Shown: positions 1 through 7,923 of the stretch, one piece after another
How positions within the stretch are numbered: the stretch's first letter is position 1
Layout of the letters: each line of letters starts with the position of its first letter
NCBI GenBank assembly: GCA_945867815.1
Contig: CAMBIX010000003.1
Span: 1-64,000 of the forward strand
Length of the DNA stretch: 64,000 nucleotides
From: an uncultured Veillonellaceae bacterium
Lineage (GTDB): Bacteria; Bacillota; Negativicutes; Veillonellales; Veillonellaceae
Reading direction: 5' to 3'
Made by a program: the position numbers and the translations under genes
Notes under the pieces: model-generated
Seen by the model: only the letters and a program-made list of their open reading frames with translations
What the model was told of the DNA's origin: nothing
Databases searched by the model: none

Positions 1-1888
1 CCGGATTGGTATTTGTTACAATGATGCTATTATCACTGGATTCAACCGTTGTCTGTCCAGCCTTCATCTGACCCAAGTTAACAGCATCGGTATCAGCAGA
101 ACCTGCCGCTACACCATGAATCTGGTTGCCGCCATTATTCAAACCAGCATTAGTTAAGGATACATTCTTACTTGCCCCTGCCGGACTAGTAATGGTCACA
201 CCGCCATCATTCATTGTTGTATTGCCGGTTGTTACCGACTTAGCGGTTACATCCTTGAAGTCCGGCGAATCAGTCATGCTGATACCTACCATGCCGTTGG
301 AGATGGTGGTCTTCAAGTTCTTACCAAGATACGTGCCGCCCTGCGTTGCACCGCCTGTGGTCTGACCGGCATCTGCTGCGGAGATGGACAACGTAGACCC
401 TAAAATCTGTTTGGTGCCGCCGACTGTATCATCGTTACCAGTTACGGTAATCGGTTTAACCATGACATTATACAACTGCTTGCCGTTGATAGCATCTGTC
501 GATGTTGCACTTACTTCACCAGGTGCTACATTAACGATCTGGCGTGTTAATTTCGGCTGCGTTACTTGTGCAGTCGACACAGTTTCCGAACCGACACTGA
601 CAACGCCAATCGTCAATGCACCGTCTTTTTGCGCATTGTCATAAGAGACTGTCTTACCCTGTGCATCGGTAACCTGGCTTTCTCCTACAGCAACTGCTTT
701 CTTATCCATAGAAGAGCTACCTAAAGCAACAGATCCTTCATTTTCAACATCTGCACCTACACCAATAGCGACACCATATTTAGCATTTTCACCTACCAAG
801 GAATTATGACCTAACGCTACGCCATCCTGTGCATAGGCTCTTGCTTGAAACCCGTTAGCAACAGAACCTGTTCCATCGGCTTTCGAATAAGCTCCGGTTG
901 CCGTTGCCTTATTAAGAGCCTGTGCATTATAGCCTAAAGCAGTAGCCAAATTCCCATCTACTTTATACCCAGATTGTTCGATTGTATTACCGCGCCAGTT
1001 CGTATGCGCGCCAGCCCCTAATGCTACAGAACCGGCTCCATACGTATCTGTGTGTGAACCTACGCCTACTGTTTGATCGTCATGAGTTTTAGCTTGAGAA
1101 CCTAAGGATACGCTGTTTCTTCCTTCCGCCAAGCTGCCGCTACCGATGGCCTGGCTCCAAGAGACGCCATCCTTAACAGTAGCAGCGCTACCGATAGCAA
1201 CGCCTTCTATACCGCCATTGGAAGCACCGTTACCAATAACAACGGAGTTAGTGTTGGTTGCTTTTGCTGTGTTACCAATAACAACGGAGAACTGATCTGT
1301 TGACGTATTCTCATTACCGATAACGATGCTGCGGTTTGGATCTCGTGCCATATTATCATCACCGATGACAATCGTCCGTCCTGATACTCCTTTCCCATTC
1401 ACCGGTGGCACCGTAGCATTATAATCTACCGTGTTTCGATTCCCATAAATGACACTGTCAAATGTTCGTTTGTCAAAATTCGTAGCCACCGGGATGCCGG
1501 CTGTATCCTTGGATAAAATTTCTTTATTGGCATTACCAACCATAACGGTATTCTGGCTAAGTGCCTGGTTGTTATTACCAACGGCTATAGTATTCGATTG
1601 ATCAGCTTTCGTGTTTTCCCCTATAGCAATCGCCCCATTGCCGGCTGCAATAGCGCCTTCACCGGCAACAATCGTATTATTTGTTCCGTTCGAAATACCT
1701 GAATTTGCATAACTTACACCGGACGCTGTCGCCAATAAAGCCGCCAACACCGGTGCCAATAAAGCGGTCTTCATCATCGATTTATGATGTACCCGTTTGG
1801 TTGTCTTCTGATTGCGGCGGGCAAACTCCGACGCAACAATATAACAGCCTTTAGCCTTACTCCATACAACATTATAGATCTTATTCAC
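1..1888 (-). CDS. Trimeric autotransporter adhesin (YadA/Hia-type), N-terminal part, runs off the left edge
   Basis: This is an outer-membrane trimeric adhesin of the type V secretion class; about 629 codons are visible and the C-terminal anchor lies outside the window. The frame is open from a GTG start at 1888 with a GGAGG box 7 bases upstream. Residues 1-25 (MNKIYNVVWSKAKGCYIVAS...) match the extended signal peptide region, followed by a hydrophobic signal segment ending near VSYA. Next come many head-type repeats of about 14 residues with cores such as AIGENT, VIGNGA, VALGAGA and VALGSSS, as in the left-handed beta-roll of YadA. A HIM/neck-like segment (TDAINGKQLYNVM) follows near residue 490, then stalk-like sequence and a second neck-like DAVNLGQM near the edge. 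Such proteins need BamA-type outer-membrane insertion, so the cell is a diderm. Plus-strand open frames inside this gene are shadows. Confidence 0.93.
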   Translation of the reverse strand, partial: MNKIYNVVWSKAKGCYIVASEFARRNQKTTKRVHHKSMMKTALLAPVLAALLATASGVSYANSGISNGTNNTIVAGEGAIAAGNGAIAIGENTKADQSNTIAVGNNNQALSQNTVMVGNANKEILSKDTAGIPVATNFDKRTFDSVIYGNRNTVDYNATVPPVNGKGVSGRTIVIGDDNMARDPNRSIVIGNENTSTDQFSVVIGNTAKATNTNSVVIGNGASNGGIEGVAIGSAATVKDGVSWSQAIGSGSLAEGRNSVSLGSQAKTHDDQTVGVGSHTDTYGAGSVALGAGAHTNWRGNTIEQSGYKVDGNLATALGYNAQALNKATATGAYSKADGTGSVANGFQARAYAQDGVALGHNSLVGENAKYGVAIGVGADVENEGSVALGSSSMDKKAVAVGESQVTDAQGKTVSYDNAQKDGALTIGVVSVGSETVSTAQVTQPKLTRQIVNVAPGEVSATSTDAINGKQLYNVMVKPITVTGNDDTVGGTKQILGSTLSISAADAGQTTGGATQGGTYLGKNLKTTISNGMVGISMTDSPDFKDVTAKSVTTGNTTMNDGGVTITSPAGASKNVSLTNAGLNNGGNQIHGVAAGSADTDAVNLGQMKAGQTTVESSDNSIIVTNTNP

Positions 1889-2416
1889 AAATATTCCTCC
1901 ACCTATGCATCTTACAATAAACCGTTACCTATACGTATCTACTATTAACCACGCTCCTCTACGGTGACTGCGGCACGACTATCCTCTCTACCTATAAACG
2001 GAATGGCATCAATTACCTGTCTCAATAAAACGCATTACCAGACCGGTCTTCTTACTATTTTCCTTTTTTTATAGATAAATAATATACGTAAACAATATAC
2101 TTTATATATTATATAATTATAATGAAAAAAACAACTTTAATTTATTTTAATTAAAGTTGTTTCACAAATTGTTAATAAAATATTAAATTGTACACGCAAA
2201 AATCCAATAATTAAGGTTCTTTGTCAAATGTTGGGGTCTCTCCCATCTATACCCCTTTCTACCAGCAGCTCTCTTATATACTCGCATCTTAACGATAATC
2301 TCGTTAAATAAAACAAACATGTATATAGAGACCTGCTCTTTTATTCTTATAGATAGACTTTTAACTAATTCTACCCTATACGCAATAGGTACCTATAGTT
2401 ACTATGTACTCTATCC
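1889..2416. other. Gene-free AT-rich stretch between the adhesin and the citrate transporter
   Basis: No convincing open frame is seen on either strand. The part next to the adhesin must hold its promoter, but I see no clear -35/-10 pair. The strongest structure is the hairpin at 2129-2162, listed separately. The rest is very AT-rich. Confidence 0.6.
2123..2162 (-). terminator. Intrinsic terminator downstream of the citrate transporter
   Basis: Perfect 14-bp inverted repeat (2129-2142 and 2149-2162) with a 6-base loop. Reading on the minus strand the stem runs into TTTTTTCATT. It lies about 255 bp after the transporter stop and would end transcription before the adhesin promoter region. The stem is AT-rich, so strength is uncertain. 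Confidence 0.7.
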
Positions 2417-3757
2417 TTATACGGCAAAAAGACCTAATACAGTAGCTAGTGCCAAGGAAATCCAAGAAAGAATCCACATATATGGTGCGCAGTAAACAAT
2501 TAACTTACGTAAGGAGATACCTGCCAAACCGCAAGCTAAATACGTTGTGGCCGCCTGTGGCGTTACCAATACGCCGTAGTTCTTACCAATTAGCATAGCC
2601 ATAGACATACTTTCTGGACTAACACCAAAGCTCTGACCTACATTAATAGCCAGTGGCATTAAGCCAAAGAAATAGGAGTCTGTCCCTAGCAACATACCAA
2701 TTGGCACAGCTAAGAAGCCAAATACATCCTGCAGATGTGGCCCTAAGAAGTTAGGAATAACAGCTACTAACATTTCTGCCATCGAATGCATCATACCTGA
2801 TTTATCAAGGACACCTAAGAATACACCAGATGCCAATAAAATCATCGGCATCGATACAGCTGTTGCTGCATGCATTTTCATAGCCCGTGCCTGGTCTTTC
2901 GCCTTAGGGAAGTTAACCATTAAAGCTAAGGCAAGGCCTATCATGAAGGCACCATACATAGGAATCTTCGTAAAGCATAACAAGGCGATAACCCCTAAAG
3001 TAAGCAATAAGTTAAACCAGAACATCTGTGGTTTTTTCATAAACTTAGCATCTTCTTCAGACAACTGGTCATCAGCAGAAATTTCTTCATTAGATGTAAC
3101 CATCATAGCTGCTTTACTACCTGGTACCGGCACAATACCAGCACCACGCCGTTTTTCTACAATCCCCATATACACAGCAAAAGCAAGGTTAACTAAACAG
3201 CCTACAATCTGTAATGGGATTAATTTATGCCAAATAATATTAACGTCAACGCCCAATACAACGCCTGTACGAGCAACTGGACCGCCCCAAGGCATTAAGT
3301 TCATAACACTGAAAGCCGCCCCGATAAGACATACCAAAACAACAGGGCGCATATGCATCTTTTTATAAATAGGAAGCATAGCTGGAATAGTAATCAACAT
3401 AGTAGCTGCCAAAGCCCCATCCAAATGGGAAATGGTAGCCAAAATCATAGTTGATACCGTAACCATAATAGTGTTATTACCAGCTTTTTTTACCAGGAAA
3501 TTAACCAATGGATCAAATAAGCCCAAATCACTCATCATGGAGAAATAAATAATTGAGAAAATAAATAATACCGCTGTTGACCAAGTAACACCAACGCCTG
3601 TTTTCATAAAGCCAAAAATTTCCGCTGGAGAGTAGCCCGCAATAAGCGCGGCAATGATTGGTACAAAAATGAACAACGGTACTGGCTGTCCTTTACCAGA
3701 TACAAGGGCTGCTACGATGACAATAACCATCAAAGCGCCAATAATCCCTAAAAACAT
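2417..3757 (-). CDS. CitMHS-family citrate (metal-citrate/proton) transporter
   Basis: Inner-membrane symporter of 446 residues, the usual length for the CitMHS family, which takes up citrate complexed with a divalent metal or with protons. It shows about 11-12 hydrophobic segments, a long charged central loop (about residues 215-245) and family-like stretches such as SHLDGALAATM, LMPWGGPVARTG and GTDSYFFGLMPLA. The start has a strong GGAGG box. It follows citF by about 250 bp on the same strand, so it most likely supplies substrate to the neighbouring citrate lyase. The family is clear; whether the substrate is Mg-, Ca- or another metal-citrate cannot be read from the sequence. Confidence 0.9.
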   Translation of the reverse strand: MFLGIIGALMVIVIVAALVSGKGQPVPLFIFVPIIAALIAGYSPAEIFGFMKTGVGVTWSTAVLFIFSIIYFSMMSDLGLFDPLVNFLVKKAGNNTIMVTVSTMILATISHLDGALAATMLITIPAMLPIYKKMHMRPVVLVCLIGAAFSVMNLMPWGGPVARTGVVLGVDVNIIWHKLIPLQIVGCLVNLAFAVYMGIVEKRRGAGIVPVPGSKAAMMVTSNEEISADDQLSEEDAKFMKKPQMFWFNLLLTLGVIALLCFTKIPMYGAFMIGLALALMVNFPKAKDQARAMKMHAATAVSMPMILLASGVFLGVLDKSGMMHSMAEMLVAVIPNFLGPHLQDVFGFLAVPIGMLLGTDSYFFGLMPLAINVGQSFGVSPESMSMAMLIGKNYGVLVTPQAATTYLACGLAGISLRKLIVYCAPYMWILSWISLALATVLGLFAV

Positions 3758-4007
3758 ACACTTCCTCCTTTAGGAATAAAACAATTTTTCTATAGTCTTA
3801 TTTAATTAAGACCATAAAATAAAACTATATACTCGTGTAAAAAAAATAATTTCACCACGAGCCCAATACTATACCAAATACCCGATACTAGATAACAAGA
3901 ACCCTATACCAAGATTCATTACCTATATGTATTAATTAAATAGCCAACATATCTCAGTTAGAGGATCTAGCCCTCTAACTGGTATATGTCAACAAGACTA
4001 ACTCAAC
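3758..4007 (-). promoter_or_regulatory. citF-citrate transporter spacer with hairpin at 3948-3988
   Basis: A hairpin starts 20 bp after citF: a 10-bp perfect stem (3955-3964 with 3972-3981) extended outward by CATAT/ATATG. Its minus-strand exit lacks a U-run, so it looks more like an RNA-stabilising or partial-termination stem than a full terminator. Nearer the transporter is a palindrome, GTCTTA-N6-TAAGAC (3796-3813). A separate transporter promoter is possible but none is convincing. Confidence 0.45.
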
Positions 4008-5558
4008 TTAGTCTAATGGTTTACGAACAACGTCGATAATAGAGCCATCACGATATTCAACGATAGCTACGATATCTTCGTCTTTATCGCTAACTTTAAT
4101 ATCTTCTGGTTTACCTACACGGTCATAAGCCATTTTCTGCAATTCTTCAATTGTAAAGATTGGCAAATCAGAACCTTGTAATTTTTCAATTAAATCCTGA
4201 CGAGCTGGATTAATAGCTAACCCACGTTCTGTTACGATAACATCAACAGAACTACCTGGTGTGATAACCGTCTGTACATGATCACGAACCATTGGCAAAC
4301 GACCACGAATTAATGGGCAAGTAATAACTGTTACTTTAGCACCAGCAGCTGTATCACTATGACCACCAGAAGCACCCATCAATACACCATTAGAATCAGT
4401 CATACAGTTAACATTAAAATCTGTATCTACTTCAGTAGCACCTAAGAACACCACATCTAAATGATTAACCATGCAGTCTGTCCAAGGATTAGCATACATA
4501 GAGGCACTCATTTCAATATGATTTGGATTGTTGTGCAAGGAAGCAGCTGCTGCTGTATCAAATGTCTGCGTATCATATACAGCCTTAATCAACCCTTCTT
4601 CTAGCATGCCAGCTAATACACCTGTAGCACCGCCAACACCAAAACCACCAACAACGCCTTTTGCTTTTAATTTTTCACTAATATTCTTAGCCACAGCCAA
4701 TGGAGCCCCACCAGCACCTAACTGGAAGGAGAAGCCTTCTTCAATAATGCCCGCTTCATCTAAGAACTGAGCTGCCATTTCAGCAATTTTAAGTTGTACT
4801 GGATTACGAGTAATGCCAATAGCACCAGAGGCAATGCCGTTCGGATCACCAATTTCTTCAACGGCTACCACATAATCAACGTTAGTCTGTGGAATGCTGT
4901 ACGGATATACATAATCAACCAAATTATCTGTAATTAAAACGGTCTGATCTGCATATTGTGCATCAACCATAGCATAACCAAGAGCACCACAAGCCGATTT
5001 ACCAATCATGCCTGTTGCATTCCCGCGAGGATCACAAGTTGGTACACCTAAAAAAGCTACGTCAATATGTACATCACCACAAGTTACAGCACGAGCACGA
5101 CCACCATGTGGGCGAATGACTAACGGCCGTTTTAAAGCACCTGGATTCTGTGTTAAGAATTTACCAAGCGCATCGCGAACACCTGATGTTTCCAAAGCAG
5201 TTACCGTGCCATCCTTAATCATATCGATTAAGAAATCATGGCAAGGAGACAAGGAACTTGTCGCAATCGTTAAGTCCTTAATACCTTTTTCATGGATACG
5301 GTCCATAACGAGTTTCATTACATAGTCACCATTACGGAAATGATGATGGAAAGAAATCGTCATGCCATCCTTTAAGCCTGTCTTTTCAATAGCTTCATCA
5401 ATAGAAACTAATACTTTACTTGTATGAGCTAGCGTCGTATGCATAGGACGACCAGCCCGTTTTGTTTTTGCTTCTAAAGCAAATTCCCCTTGATAGACTT
5501 CACGACCTTTTAATGCTGGAATAGTCAAAGGAATTTCTCGATTTACTTTATTTAACAT
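4008..5558 (-). CDS. citF: Citrate lyase alpha subunit (citrate CoA/ACP-transferase)
   Basis: Cytosolic alpha subunit of citrate lyase: it exchanges acetate for citrate on the thiol carrier to make citryl thioester. Length 516 matches the family (about 500-515). Visible family features include the N-terminal VNREIPLTIPALKGREVYQG, the SFHHHFRNGDYV segment, glycine-rich FQLGAGGAPLAVA and GGFGVGGATGVLAG, and a C-terminal ERGLAINPARQDL. It overlaps citE by 11 bp with a GAAGGAG box inside citE, so the two are translationally linked. Together with CitE and CitD it would split citrate to acetate and oxaloacetate in anaerobic citrate use. Confidence 0.96.
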   Translation of the reverse strand: MLNKVNREIPLTIPALKGREVYQGEFALEAKTKRAGRPMHTTLAHTSKVLVSIDEAIEKTGLKDGMTISFHHHFRNGDYVMKLVMDRIHEKGIKDLTIATSSLSPCHDFLIDMIKDGTVTALETSGVRDALGKFLTQNPGALKRPLVIRPHGGRARAVTCGDVHIDVAFLGVPTCDPRGNATGMIGKSACGALGYAMVDAQYADQTVLITDNLVDYVYPYSIPQTNVDYVVAVEEIGDPNGIASGAIGITRNPVQLKIAEMAAQFLDEAGIIEEGFSFQLGAGGAPLAVAKNISEKLKAKGVVGGFGVGGATGVLAGMLEEGLIKAVYDTQTFDTAAAASLHNNPNHIEMSASMYANPWTDCMVNHLDVVFLGATEVDTDFNVNCMTDSNGVLMGASGGHSDTAAGAKVTVITCPLIRGRLPMVRDHVQTVITPGSSVDVIVTERGLAINPARQDLIEKLQGSDLPIFTIEELQKMAYDRVGKPEDIKVSDKDEDIVAIVEYRDGSIIDVVRKPLD

Positions 5559-6480
5559 CTCGTTCAGCTCCTTCTTCTAATTCAACTTTAATTCCTGCAG
5601 CCCATGCCTTATCTACAACGCGCTGAGCTCGTACTACGATAGGACCATCAATCATCTTACCATCTACGGCAATAACACCTTTGTTATTACGTAACGCATC
5701 AGCATAGCTATTCAAGACTTTTACAGAGTGAGCGATTTCTTTTTCACTTGGAGTAAATACATCATGAATAATCTTAATCTGACTTGGATGAATACAAGAT
5801 TTGCCATCAAAGCCAAGAGCCTTAATGAATTCCACTTCTTCACGGAAGCCTTCTGGATCTTTTACATCAGAGAATACCGTATCAATAACACGAATACCTG
5901 CTTCACGAGCGGCTAATAAAATAGTTTGCCGTGCAAATAACAATTCTACAGCTGGTTTATTTTTAGTTGTACGAAGGTCAGCTCGATAATCTTCAGCCCC
6001 CAAGGCAATAGCGACTACACGAGGACCATGGCAGATTTCACGTACATTATATAAACCTTTTACGCTTTCAATAGCTACGATAATATTAATCGTGCCTTCT
6101 TCCCAACCATTGGCTTTTTCTACTTCTTCGATTTTCTTAGCTACTAATTCAACTTCCGATACATCTTCTGTCTTAGGCAAGCGAATCAAATCAGGTTTAG
6201 CTGGAATAATAACATCCATATCATCTAAACCATACGGTGTCTGTGTTGGATGATTGATACGAACAACACGTTCCCCTTTGAATGGCAATTTTTTTAGTGC
6301 TTCAGCTACCAACAAACGAGCTGTATCTTTTTCCGTTACTGGAATGGAATCTTCAATATCAAACATCAAGCTATCAGCACCGTGAATATCCGCACTGTTA
6401 ATCATTTTAGGCGAATTGCCAGGCACGAACATCATGGAACGGGACAAGCGTTTTTTAGCGTCTTCTGTTAATTGACTCAT
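5548..6480 (-). CDS. citE: Citrate lyase beta subunit (citryl lyase)
   Basis: Cleaves citryl thioester to oxaloacetate and regenerates acetyl thioester. Length 310 residues, slightly longer than the usual 290-305. The HpcH/HpaI aldolase fold is shown by SMMFVPGNSPKMI near the N-terminus, the acidic metal-site stretch DSLMFDIEDSIP (about residue 34), RINHPTQTPYG, ALGAEDYRADL and FDGKSCIHPSQI. The start codon overlaps the citD stop (TAATG) and the end overlaps citF by 11 bp, giving a tight citD-citE-citF operon. Confidence 0.96.
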   Translation of the reverse strand: MSQLTEDAKKRLSRSMMFVPGNSPKMINSADIHGADSLMFDIEDSIPVTEKDTARLLVAEALKKLPFKGERVVRINHPTQTPYGLDDMDVIIPAKPDLIRLPKTEDVSEVELVAKKIEEVEKANGWEEGTINIIVAIESVKGLYNVREICHGPRVVAIALGAEDYRADLRTTKNKPAVELLFARQTILLAAREAGIRVIDTVFSDVKDPEGFREEVEFIKALGFDGKSCIHPSQIKIIHDVFTPSEKEIAHSVKVLNSYADALRNNKGVIAVDGKMIDGPIVVRAQRVVDKAWAAGIKVELEEGAERDVK

Positions 6481-6749
6481 TAGGCCTTGCTCCCCCTTTC
6501 TAATGCACCAAGTACGCGGGCTTTAATAGTGTAATCCCATGCGTTCTTATCTTGGGCTATTACTTTAACGCCATCAAATCCAGCGTCAGCTACTACTTTC
6601 TTAATGAATTCTTCAATATGTTTACCATATTGATGCATAACCTTAGATGTTAAGTCCACTTCTACACCCGATGCGATTGGTTCTACCGTAACAAGTACGT
6701 CGTTCTTTTCATCGAATCCGGCTGTAGCTGCTTTCACTAACTTAGCCAT
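6480..6749 (-). CDS. citD: Citrate lyase gamma subunit (acyl carrier protein), lacking the usual carrier serine
   Basis: Small acyl-carrier subunit of citrate lyase, 89 residues. I chose the ATG at 6749 (AAAGGATAGGCAT box) rather than an upstream in-frame start at 6773. In the family the serine of an AGTLESGD-type motif (Ser14 in Klebsiella) is esterified with the phosphoribosyl-dephospho-CoA arm. Here the aligned stretch reads TAGFDEKNDVLVTV: lysine stands where the serine should be and no serine is close by. The rest of the fold is recognisable (EVDLTSKVMHQYGKHIEEFI, then DYTIKARVLGALERG). The genes that make and attach the arm (citG, citX) and the ligase citC are not in this window. The subunit may be structural while free CoA thioesters are used; see findings. 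Confidence 0.88.
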   Translation of the reverse strand: MAKLVKAATAGFDEKNDVLVTVEPIASGVEVDLTSKVMHQYGKHIEEFIKKVVADAGFDGVKVIAQDKNAWDYTIKARVLGALERGSKA

Positions 6750-6798
6750 ATGCCTATCCTTTCTATCTACCACAAGAAATCACTATTTTTACACCTTT

Positions 6799-6872
6799 AT
6801 TATACGCACGCTTACTGGTAGAAAGAAAATAAAAAGTACTTATAGGCGATATAAATTATCTCTTACGATAAT
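6799..6872 (-). promoter_or_regulatory. citDEF promoter with LysR-type operator
   Basis: A TATAAT -10 sequence reads on the minus strand at 6804-6799 with no good -35, as expected for an activated promoter. About 60 bp upstream is a palindrome with T-N11-A character, ATTATC-N6-GATAAT at 6855-6872, centred near -70 of the inferred start. That is the usual recognition-site position for LysR regulators, and a LysR gene lies immediately upstream. Confidence 0.6.
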
Positions 6873-6902
6873 TTTATAATCCATATGCGTTTATGTAATA
6901 TT

Positions 6903-6967
6903 AAAAAGGGGTGGCTCCCTAGCAAGCCCATACTATCGTAAGACTTGCTAGGAAACCGCTCCTTTTT
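6903..6967 (-). terminator. Intrinsic terminator after the LysR gene
   Basis: Long hairpin: AAAAAGG...CCTAGCAAG pairs with CTTGCTAGG...CCTTTTT, with internal mismatches. On the minus strand it ends in a T-run just after the LysR stop. It separates the regulator from citDEF, so citDEF should have its own promoter. Confidence 0.85.
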
Positions 6968-6975
6968 ATATGCTA

Positions 6976-7863
6976 TTAAGTTTGTGGTATACGATGCTTA
7001 TAATATTCTAAAACATACTCAATAAAAGTACGTACTGCTGGTAACTGCATGCTTACTTTATCATCATAATATAGATATGTTGGTCTCGTTAAAGGCTGCC
7101 CTTGGCTATCAAAAATAGGCTCAATATAAATACCTTCATCACGGCAACTGCCAAGACCCATATAAGGTAAAATTGACCAACCTAAGCCTTCTCGTATAAA
7201 ATGGCGACAAGTAACCATAGAATCAAGTTCCATAGCTGACTGGGTACCTGCTGGCAAGTTTTCACTACACCAATTATCAAAGACCGTTTGTATAGATGGA
7301 TCCGTACGATACTGTATCAAGGGACGCTTAGATAACTCTTCATGGCTAATCTTATCCTTATTAGCTAAGCAATAAGGTTCATCTAGCAAGAAAACCTGTT
7401 TGCCCTGTCCGCTATAAGCACCACGTGCAATAGCAACATTTACCTCACCAGTATTATACATCTTTTGAATTTGCTGACTATACCTAGTCTTTACCTGAAT
7501 ATGAATCTTAGGATATTTAGCTGTAAACGAATGCAAAAGAACAGGCAATTCATAATCAGCGAAATTAATAGACGCCCCAATCTTCAATGTTCCACTAACT
7601 TCACCCGTTAGTTGTCCCATAGACTGCCGCATCAATTCCGTTTCCTGCACCATTCGCTGGCAATACTCATAGAAAACTTCACCTTGCGGCGTCAAAGTCA
7701 TTCCATCATTGGTACGAAGCAATAAAGGACAATCCATTTCCTCTTCCATATGCCGCAAACGATAACTCAACGCCGGTTGCGATAAAAACAACTTCTCCGC
7801 CGCCCGCGTTATATTCCCTTCTGTTACCACCGTGATAAATGTATGCCATTCCTTTTCGTCCAT
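6976..7863 (-). CDS. LysR-family transcriptional regulator, probable activator of citDEF
   Basis: 295 residues, standard LysR length. Residues 1-60 form the winged HTH (FITVVTEGNITRAAEKLFLSQPALSYRLRHMEEEM), followed by the periplasmic-binding-like effector domain (GASINFADYELPVLL onward, LGWSILPYMG near the end). It lies directly upstream of citDEF in the same orientation, separated by a terminator and a promoter holding a LysR-like palindrome. It is therefore a likely citrate-responsive regulator (inference; the effector cannot be read from sequence). Confidence 0.93.
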   Translation of the reverse strand: MDEKEWHTFITVVTEGNITRAAEKLFLSQPALSYRLRHMEEEMDCPLLLRTNDGMTLTPQGEVFYEYCQRMVQETELMRQSMGQLTGEVSGTLKIGASINFADYELPVLLHSFTAKYPKIHIQVKTRYSQQIQKMYNTGEVNVAIARGAYSGQGKQVFLLDEPYCLANKDKISHEELSKRPLIQYRTDPSIQTVFDNWCSENLPAGTQSAMELDSMVTCRHFIREGLGWSILPYMGLGSCRDEGIYIEPIFDSQGQPLTRPTYLYYDDKVSMQLPAVRTFIEYVLEYYKHRIPQT

Positions 7864-7923
7864 ACGTGCCTCTTATATTAATTACCTCTTACATAGTCTA
7901 TCTCTGCACTTTTCTATATCCCG

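Noticed and set aside
126-644. Plus-strand open frames at the left edge
   Set aside because: They are antisense to the autotransporter and have no recognisable protein features.
1207-1398. Minus-strand open frame inside the adhesin region
   Set aside because: It is out of frame with the adhesin reading from GTG 1888, which stays open over the entire region with clear ESPR and head repeats.
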